Positions 59,477 to 64,000 of a stretch of DNA of 64,000 nucleotides are shown one piece after another. Position numbers and translations under genes: made by a program. The notes under the pieces are model-generated. The model was not told the origin of the DNA. It was given only the letters and a program-made list of their open reading frames with translations, and searched no databases. Origin of the DNA: Acidobacteriota bacterium (lineage in GTDB: Bacteria > Acidobacteriota > Vicinamibacteria > Vicinamibacterales > UBA2999); contig JAGNJW010000007.1 in assembly GCA_018000455.1 (NCBI GenBank), positions 1 through 64,000 on the forward strand, written 5' to 3'. The number at the start of each line of letters is the position of its first letter. Within the stretch, counting starts at the first letter, position 1.

Positions 59477-59538
59477 CGGCGGCTTGCACCGGCCGCGGGG
59501 CGCCGCTAGGATGGCGGTGTCCCGCGGAGGCCCATTGA

Positions 59539-60654
59539 ATGTCTGAGAAACTCACTCGCCGCGAATTCGTCCAGACCTCCACCGCCGCTGGCCTCGCGCT
59601 CGGCGCCGGGCCGGCCTTCGGCCAGGCGCCAGCCGTGCGCATCGGCGGGGTGAAGCCGGTCGTCATCGCCTCCGACAACGGCAACGTGTTCAAGAACGGC
59701 GGCGCCAGCACCACCGTGCAGCTCGCCTTCGAGATGATGACGAGCGGCGGCAAGGACGTGCTCGACTCGCTCATCGCCGGCGTCAACCTCTGCGAGCTCG
59801 ATCCGGAAGAGGCGGGCGTGGGCTACGGCGGGCTGCCCAACGCCGACGGCGTCGTGCAGCTCGACTCCTGCTGCATGCACGGCCCGGCCAGACGCGCCGG
59901 CGGCGTGGCGGCGCTCGAAGGCGTGCGCGCGCCGTCGCTGGTCGCCAAGGCCGTCATGGAGCAGACCGACCATCACCTGCTCGTCGGCAAGGGGGCACAG
60001 GAGTTTGCGCGTTCGATGGGCTTCACGATCGAAGCCGATCTGAACACCGAGAAGTCGCGGCGGCTGTGGCTCGAGTGGAAGCGGCGGGTCGATCCCGAGC
60101 ACTATCTCGATCCGAAGAAGCGCGACCGGGCCGGCCTCGTGGCCGGCCTGAGCATGGTCGAGGACGGCCTCATCGATCCCAACCACTTCTGGGGCACCAT
60201 CAACTGTGACGGCATCAACGCCAAAGGCGACATCTGCGGCGTGACGACCACGAGCGGCATGGCGTGGAAGATCCCCGGACGGGCGGGCGATTCGCCGATT
60301 CTCGGCGCCGGCCTCTACGTCGACAACGAAGTTGGGGCGGCCGGCTCCACCGGCCGTGGCGAGGCGAACCTCTACGGCCTGTGCTCGTTCCTCATCGTCG
60401 AAGAGATGCGCCGCGGCAAGTCGCCGAAAGACGCCGGCATGGAGGCGCTGCGCCGCATCAAAGCGAACACGATCGAGAAACGCCTGCTGAACGCGAAGGG
60501 CGAGCCGCTGTTCAACCTCAGCTTCTACATGTTCAACAAGAAGGGCGAGTTCGCCGCCGTCGCGATGTACCAGACGAAGTTCGCCGTGTGCACCGACAAC
60601 GGCCCCGAGACGCGCAACTCCGAGCCCCTGCTTCCGGGCAACGGCAGCAACTAG
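59539..60654 (+). CDS. Tat-exported N4-glycosylasparaginase
   Basis: A 371-residue Ntn-hydrolase. The ATG follows a GCGGAGG site; a TAGGAT box lies at 59507-59512. The N-terminus is a Tat signal (LTRREFVQTSTAAGLALGAG). Autocleavage would fall before the Thr in WGTINCDGINAKGDICGV, exposing it as nucleophile. TTTSGMAWKIPGRAGDSPIL and GAGLYVDNEVGAAGSTGRGE are the conserved substrate and oxyanion segments. It removes the Asn from glycan-Asn or acts as an asparaginase-like peptidase in the periplasm. Its stop TAG and last bases overlap the end of the palindromic element that follows, so the insertion trimmed or defined the C-terminus. Confidence 0.9.
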   Translation: MSEKLTRREFVQTSTAAGLALGAGPAFGQAPAVRIGGVKPVVIASDNGNVFKNGGASTTVQLAFEMMTSGGKDVLDSLIAGVNLCELDPEEAGVGYGGLPNADGVVQLDSCCMHGPARRAGGVAALEGVRAPSLVAKAVMEQTDHHLLVGKGAQEFARSMGFTIEADLNTEKSRRLWLEWKRRVDPEHYLDPKKRDRAGLVAGLSMVEDGLIDPNHFWGTINCDGINAKGDICGVTTTSGMAWKIPGRAGDSPILGAGLYVDNEVGAAGSTGRGEANLYGLCSFLIVEEMRRGKSPKDAGMEALRRIKANTIEKRLLNAKGEPLFNLSFYMFNKKGEFAAVAMYQTKFAVCTDNGPETRNSEPLLPGNGSN

Positions 60655-60815
60655 TGTCCTGGAACCGAAGTTCGGTGACGAATATTCCTGGTGCGGCGCC
60701 CGGATCGCAAGGCGCGACGACCGAGGATATGGCGTATATCCAAGGGAGGAGCAACGCCGCGAGGCGGGATGCCCCGCCAGGAATATGTCAGCGAACTTCG
60801 GTTCCAGGACACTAG
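60651..60815. mobile_element. 165-bp MITE/REP-like palindromic element
   Basis: Perfect 24-bp terminal inverted repeats (60651-60674 and 60792-60815) start CTAGTGTCCTGGAACCGAAG. Pairing continues imperfectly inward (GAATATTCCTGG with CCAGGAATATG) and the centre (GGATATGGCGTATATCC) is itself palindromic, so the whole element can fold on itself. Each end is CTAG, matching a TA or CTAG target duplication as made by IS630/Tc1-type transposases. It has no coding capacity. Confidence 0.8.
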
Positions 60816-60830
60816 GCCGGCCGGGTACGC

Positions 60831-61358
60831 ATGGCGGCGTTGGCAGCGCTCGTCCTGCTGCTCGGAGCGATGTTCGGCGGTGCACTGGCCGTCGACGGCT
60901 GGCGCGCGAGGCGCCTGCGCGCCTGGGCCGAGGCACACGGCCTGTCGGCCGTTGACCGCAAGGCCGACGGTGGCGCCCTGCTCGCCCACGCCAACCGCTT
61001 CTCACGCCGCGTGCGATCGTTCGGCCTGAGCTTTCACCAGGCGACGCCCGCCGATGAGCTCTGGGTCGCCGAACATCGCGCCAACGTGACGACGCGGCCG
61101 GCCGAGAAGTGGTACACGCTGGTGGTCGTGCGCATACCGGGTGCGGCGCTGCCGGCGGTGGCCGCGGGCCCGGAAAGCGCCACGGCGCTCGACCAGGTCC
61201 ACCCGGGCCTCGCCACATGGCCTCACGGCGGTGACATCGCGCTTGACGGTGAGTTCGTGCGCTGGCGCAGGCCGGGCCTGCTCTGGCCGTGGTCGGTCGA
61301 GGCGACCATCGCCCACGGGCGCGAGCTGGTGACGCTCGTCACCGGTGCCGGGCACTGA
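60831..61358 (+). CDS. single-helix membrane protein of unknown function
   Basis: A 175-residue protein. One membrane helix at the N-terminus (AALAALVLLLGAMFGGALAV) is followed by a basic stretch (WRARRLRAWAEAHG) and a globular domain with strands such as WYTLVVVRIPGAALPA and DIALDGEFVRWRRPGLLWPW. No family is recognised. It begins 16 bp after the palindromic element; no clear promoter other than within that element is visible. It converges with the methyltransferase gene. Confidence 0.65.
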   Translation: MAALAALVLLLGAMFGGALAVDGWRARRLRAWAEAHGLSAVDRKADGGALLAHANRFSRRVRSFGLSFHQATPADELWVAEHRANVTTRPAEKWYTLVVVRIPGAALPAVAAGPESATALDQVHPGLATWPHGGDIALDGEFVRWRRPGLLWPWSVEATIAHGRELVTLVTGAGH

Positions 61359-61370
61359 GGAGCCGCGGCG

Positions 61371-61922
61371 TTATTTCTTCGGAATGGTCCAGAAGTAGAC
61401 CTTCCGGCCGTTCACGTCGAGTTCCTGCTCCGGCTTCCAGTCGCCCATGTTGAAGGCGTGCGACACGATGCGGGTGCCGGGCTTGAGCTCCTTCATCAGC
61501 TTCGGCATCAGCTTCTGGTTGAGCGACGGCAGCAGATACAACGTCACGACCGTGGCCTCGGAGATGTTGGCCTCGAAGAGGTCGCCCTGGATGATGCGCA
61601 CGCGGTCGCCGACGCCGCTCTTCTGGACGTTCTCGGTGGCCTCCTTGACGCGCTGGGGGTCGATGTCGATGCCGACGCCGCGGGCGCCGTACTTCTTCGC
61701 GGCGGTCACCGGGATGCGGCCATCGCCGGTGCCCAGGTCGTAGACGACGTCATCCTTCGTGACCTTCGCCACCTGGAGCATCGCCTCCACCACGTCCTCG
61801 GGTGTCGGCACGTAGATGACGTCGGGTCGCCGGGCGGCAACGGCCGTGTCCTGGGCAAAGGCGAGGCCGGGGGCGACGGTGAGGACGGTCGCCAGGGTCA
61901 AGGCGGTCAGCAGTCGGCTCAT
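61371..61922 (-). CDS. exported class I SAM methyltransferase-like protein
   Basis: A 183-residue protein with a signal peptide (LLTALTLATVLTVAPGLAFA). The Rossmann core has motif I VVYDLGTGDGRIPVTAAKKY, the acidic motif GVGIDIDPQRVKEA and VRIIQGDLFEANISEATVV. SAM is not expected in the periplasm, so either the signal is retained as an anchor or the protein has another role; this family is nevertheless common with such signals. A TATACT box (61956-61951, minus) and a GAAGGAG site precede the ATG. Function is unknown. Confidence 0.8.
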   Translation of the reverse strand: MSRLLTALTLATVLTVAPGLAFAQDTAVAARRPDVIYVPTPEDVVEAMLQVAKVTKDDVVYDLGTGDGRIPVTAAKKYGARGVGIDIDPQRVKEATENVQKSGVGDRVRIIQGDLFEANISEATVVTLYLLPSLNQKLMPKLMKELKPGTRIVSHAFNMGDWKPEQELDVNGRKVYFWTIPKK

Positions 61923-61950
61923 GTGGCGGGCTCCTTCGGGGCGGGAGGCG

Positions 61951-61956
61951 AGTATA
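61951..61956 (-). promoter_or_regulatory. TATACT -10 box upstream of the exported methyltransferase gene
   Basis: TATACT on the minus strand lies 28 nt before the ATG at 61922, with a GAAGGAG site between. The 276-bp gap to the xth gene otherwise holds only a 10-bp palindrome CGAACGTTCG near 62055. Confidence 0.45.
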
Positions 61957-62198
61957 CCGTCCCTGCTCTCCCGCTTTGACGCATCCGTGCCCGGCATGGC
62001 CGCGACCTGCCCGCCGAGTCACCCCTGGGCGCCGGCTCACGCTGAAGACCGAACGAACGTTCGAGTCCACCCGCGCGGGGACGGCGCCCGCGCACGCCGC
62101 ACCCGGCGGAGTTGCCCGCCTGGCCGCCGTCGCCGCCGCCTGCCGGGCGATAGAAATCCGTCTGCAGCGGCTGGCGGCCGGGCGATGATCGGTGGTCC

Positions 62199-62957
62199 AT
62201 GAAAATCGCGACCTGGAACGTCAACGGCATCCGCGCCCGTCAGGGGCAGCTCCTCGAGTGGCTCGCCGCCGAGCGGCCTGACATCGTGTGCCTGCAGGAA
62301 ATCAAGGCCAGCCTCGACCAGCTCCCGTTCGACCTGCGCGACCTCGAGGGCTACTGGACCGGCTGGCACGGCGAGAAGGGATATTCGGGCGTTGGGCTGC
62401 TGGTCAGCAAGACGTTCGTCCATACGCCGCCCGTTTACACCCATCCTGCCTTCGACTTCGAGCAGCGTGTCATCTCGGCCGAGCTCGACTTGGGTCAGGG
62501 GCCGGTCGTGACCTCGTCGTTCTACGTTCCGAACGGCGGCAAGGACTACCTAGCGAAGATCCGCTTCCTGACCGACATGGACGCCTGGGCGGCCGCACAT
62601 CAAGCCGCCGGCCGCAGCGTGCTCTTTGCCGGCGATCTCAACGTGGCACGCACCGACCTCGACATCCATCCGAAGGAGCGGAAGCTCAATCAGGTCGGCG
62701 CGCGCGAGGACGAACGCGCCCTTATCGAGCGCCTGCTGTCACGCGGCCTGGTCGACGTCGGCCGCACCCTGCATCCCGCCGACGACGCGCTCTTCACGTG
62801 GTGGGCGCCGTGGCGCAACTTGAAGCAGCGCAATATCGGTTGGCGGATCGACTACATCGTGGCGTCGGGCCCACTGGCGTCGGGCGCTGTGACCTGTGTC
62901 GTGCAACGGGAGTTCGGCACGAGCGACCACGGCCCCGTCGTCGCCATCTTCGCGTGA
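62199..62957 (+). CDS. xth: exodeoxyribonuclease III
   Basis: A 252-residue AP endonuclease/3' exonuclease. MKIATWNVNGIRARQGQLLE, VCLQEIKAS (metal Glu), VTSSFYVPNGG, LFAGDLNVARTDLDIHP and the final SDHGPVVAIF (catalytic Asp-His) are all present. Length is normal for the bacterial ExoIII family. It repairs abasic sites and removes blocked 3' ends. It stands alone, divergent from the exported methyltransferase gene. Confidence 0.95.
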   Translation: MKIATWNVNGIRARQGQLLEWLAAERPDIVCLQEIKASLDQLPFDLRDLEGYWTGWHGEKGYSGVGLLVSKTFVHTPPVYTHPAFDFEQRVISAELDLGQGPVVTSSFYVPNGGKDYLAKIRFLTDMDAWAAAHQAAGRSVLFAGDLNVARTDLDIHPKERKLNQVGAREDERALIERLLSRGLVDVGRTLHPADDALFTWWAPWRNLKQRNIGWRIDYIVASGPLASGAVTCVVQREFGTSDHGPVVAIFA

Positions 62958-63041
62958 TAGGCGCGCGGCCCATGACGCCGACCGTTGGGTGTGCTCGAGG
63001 AGTTCGAGGGCACCGCGCAGTAGCCCTCGGTGAGGTCCGTC

Positions 63042-63545
63042 GTGCCTGAAGACCAGGAATTCCCGTGGTTCGCCATCTGGACCAAATCGCGCCACGAGCA
63101 GGTCGTGCGACAGCAGCTCGAACAGAAGGGCATCGAGGTTTTCCTGCCCACCGTGGTCCGCTGGTCGCGCTGGAAAGACCGGAAGAAACAGGTCGCCTGG
63201 CCGCTCTTCCCGGGCTACTGTTTCGCGCGCTTTCCGGCCAGTGAACGCGTAGCCGTCCTCTCGTGCGCCGGCGCGGCCGGCATCGTGTCGTTCGACGGCG
63301 CGCCGGCACCCATTCCCGATGCCGAGCTGGCCGCCATCCGCCAGCTGGTCGAGTCGGATCTGCAATTCGACCCCTGCCCGCTCATCAACGAGGGGGATCG
63401 CGTCGAGGTGATCTCCGGTCCGCTGCGCGGCGCGGTGGGGCGGCTCACCCGCAAGGGCGCTCACGCCCGCCTCGTGCTCGCCGTCGATCTGATCGGCCAG
63501 GGGGCCTCGGTGGAGGTCGACGCCGCCGACGTGCGGCCCTATTGA
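63042..63545 (+). CDS. NusG paralogue, UpxY/RfaH-type antiterminator
   Basis: A 167-residue protein from the GTG at 63042, with GTGAGG 6 nt upstream (a GTG at 63030 is an alternative). The NGN domain has EFPWFAIWTKSRHEQVVRQQ, GIEVFLPTVVRWSRWKDRKK and VAWPLFPGYCFARFPASERV. The KOW domain has EGDRVEVISGPLRGAVGRLT. Unlike housekeeping NusG it has the LFPGY-type RfaH/UpxY signature. Such paralogues usually sit first in a long surface-polysaccharide operon and allow read-through. Only the TatT-like gene follows before the window ends. Confidence 0.85.
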   Translation: MPEDQEFPWFAIWTKSRHEQVVRQQLEQKGIEVFLPTVVRWSRWKDRKKQVAWPLFPGYCFARFPASERVAVLSCAGAAGIVSFDGAPAPIPDAELAAIRQLVESDLQFDPCPLINEGDRVEVISGPLRGAVGRLTRKGAHARLVLAVDLIGQGASVEVDAADVRPY

Positions 63546-63633
63546 GGCGGCGCCGGCCCCCCGTACCCTCGGCGGGCAAATTTTCGTCTATCCTGAGGTG
63601 ACGTTGGTACTTCAAGCTTCTGCTTCCATCCGG

Positions 63634-64000
63634 ATGCGGCTGGCCGTGGCCGGACTGACCGCGCTCTCGCTCGCCGGCTGTTCCTTCAAGACCTTTGCCG
63701 TCAACAAGTTAGGCAACGCGCTGTCGGCCCCCGGCCCGTCCGTCTACACGACCGACGACGACCCCGATCTCATCAAGGCGGCGCTGCCGTTTTCGCTCAA
63801 GACGCTCGAGTCCCTGCTGCAGACCTCGCCGAAGCACAAGGGCATGCTGCTCACGGCCTGCTCGGGCTTCACCTCCTACGCGAATGCGTTCGTGCAGCTC
63901 GACGCCGAGGCGCTGGAATCAACCGACTACGAAGAAAGCGAACGGCTGAAGGTGCGGGCCCGGCGTCTCTACCTGCGGGGACGCGACTACTGCATGCGGC
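63634..64000 (+). CDS. TRAP transporter TatT component family lipoprotein, partial
   Basis: At least 122 codons from the ATG at 63634 (in-frame GTG at 63598 or TTG at 63604 are alternatives with a GAGGTG site) to the window edge. MRLAVAGLTALSLAGCSFKT is a lipoprotein signal with the lipidated Cys at 16. KTFAVNKLGNALSAPGPSVY and DDDPDLIKAALPFSLKTLES, then LLTACSGFTSYANAFVQLDA, match the TatT family of TPR-like lipoproteins. TatT forms a periplasmic lipoprotein trimer that works with TRAP transporters. The rest lies outside the window. Confidence 0.8.
   Translation, partial: MRLAVAGLTALSLAGCSFKTFAVNKLGNALSAPGPSVYTTDDDPDLIKAALPFSLKTLESLLQTSPKHKGMLLTACSGFTSYANAFVQLDAEALESTDYEESERLKVRARRLYLRGRDYCMR

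Noticed and set aside
62050-62064. Palindrome CGAACGTTCG as a repressor operator
   Set aside because: No regulator gene is adjacent and no second site or clear overlapping promoter is visible.

Overview
This window is high-GC bacterial chromosome with no rRNA, tRNA, CRISPR array or phage genes visible. The gene content suggests a free-living, aerobic, heterotrophic Acidobacteriota, perhaps of the Vicinamibacteria type: an ECF sigma factor next to a TPR-tailed Ser/Thr kinase, a DUF5916 outer-membrane protein, many Tat-exported oxidoreductases and hydrolases, an IorA/IorB-type molybdenum hydroxylase, SoxCD and heme A synthase. This placement is inferred from gene families only.

Layout. 1-3.5 kb is an accessory strip: the N-terminus of an IS630-like transposase at the edge, an antitoxin whose ParE-type toxin has lost its middle, DUF4160 and DUF2442 proteins, a small monooxygenase, a DinB-family gene with a stop and an internal deletion, and a methyltransferase, interspersed with two imperfect dispersed repeats. 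3.5-9.5 kb holds a REC-PAS-GGDEF-EAL protein, a Nudix hydrolase, an amidohydrolase, a long inverted repeat, MscL and a DUF481 protein. 9.6-17 kb holds DUF5916, a LysE-type exporter and heme A synthase overlapping by 4 nt, a TcyP-like transporter with a structured leader, and a second amidohydrolase. 17-23.6 kb has a large exported protein of unknown function divergent from a sigma factor/kinase pair. 23.7-29.2 kb has a two-subunit molybdenum hydroxylase, a remnant of a sulfite-oxidase-fold enzyme, a two-gene nucleotidyltransferase module and an isopropylmalate/homocitrate synthase-type enzyme.

29.2-37.4 kb is a galactoside-use locus: sodium/sugar symporter, small membrane protein, galK and galT on one strand, and an exported GH42 beta-galactosidase plus a GH63-like hydrolase on the other. 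Lactose-type substrates would be cut outside the cytoplasm, galactose imported with sodium, then phosphorylated and uridylylated; no galE lies here. 37.4-46.2 kb holds a serine hydrolase, an NTF2-like protein, a membrane kinase, a Uma2 nuclease, two broken genes (VOC and SRPBCC), a DUF1624 membrane protein, an NHL-repeat protein and an L-2-amino-thiazoline-4-carboxylate hydrolase-like protein. 46.2-55.2 kb has a lipoprotein with a sugar-dehydrogenase-type propeller, a transglutaminase/ABC/permease operon, and a divergent response regulator/HEAT-repeat/glycosyltransferase operon. 55.3-64 kb has SoxC/SoxD, an RnfD-like protein fused in frame to a DUF2330 protein, a glycosylasparaginase, a 165-bp palindromic MITE-like element, an exported methyltransferase, exonuclease III, a NusG/UpxY paralogue and the start of a TatT-like lipoprotein.

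Three themes recur. Several genes start 6-7 nt after a TANNNT box, suggesting leaderless transcripts. Six genes are broken or reduced to fragments. Many adjacent genes overlap by 1-8 nt, which marks operons.
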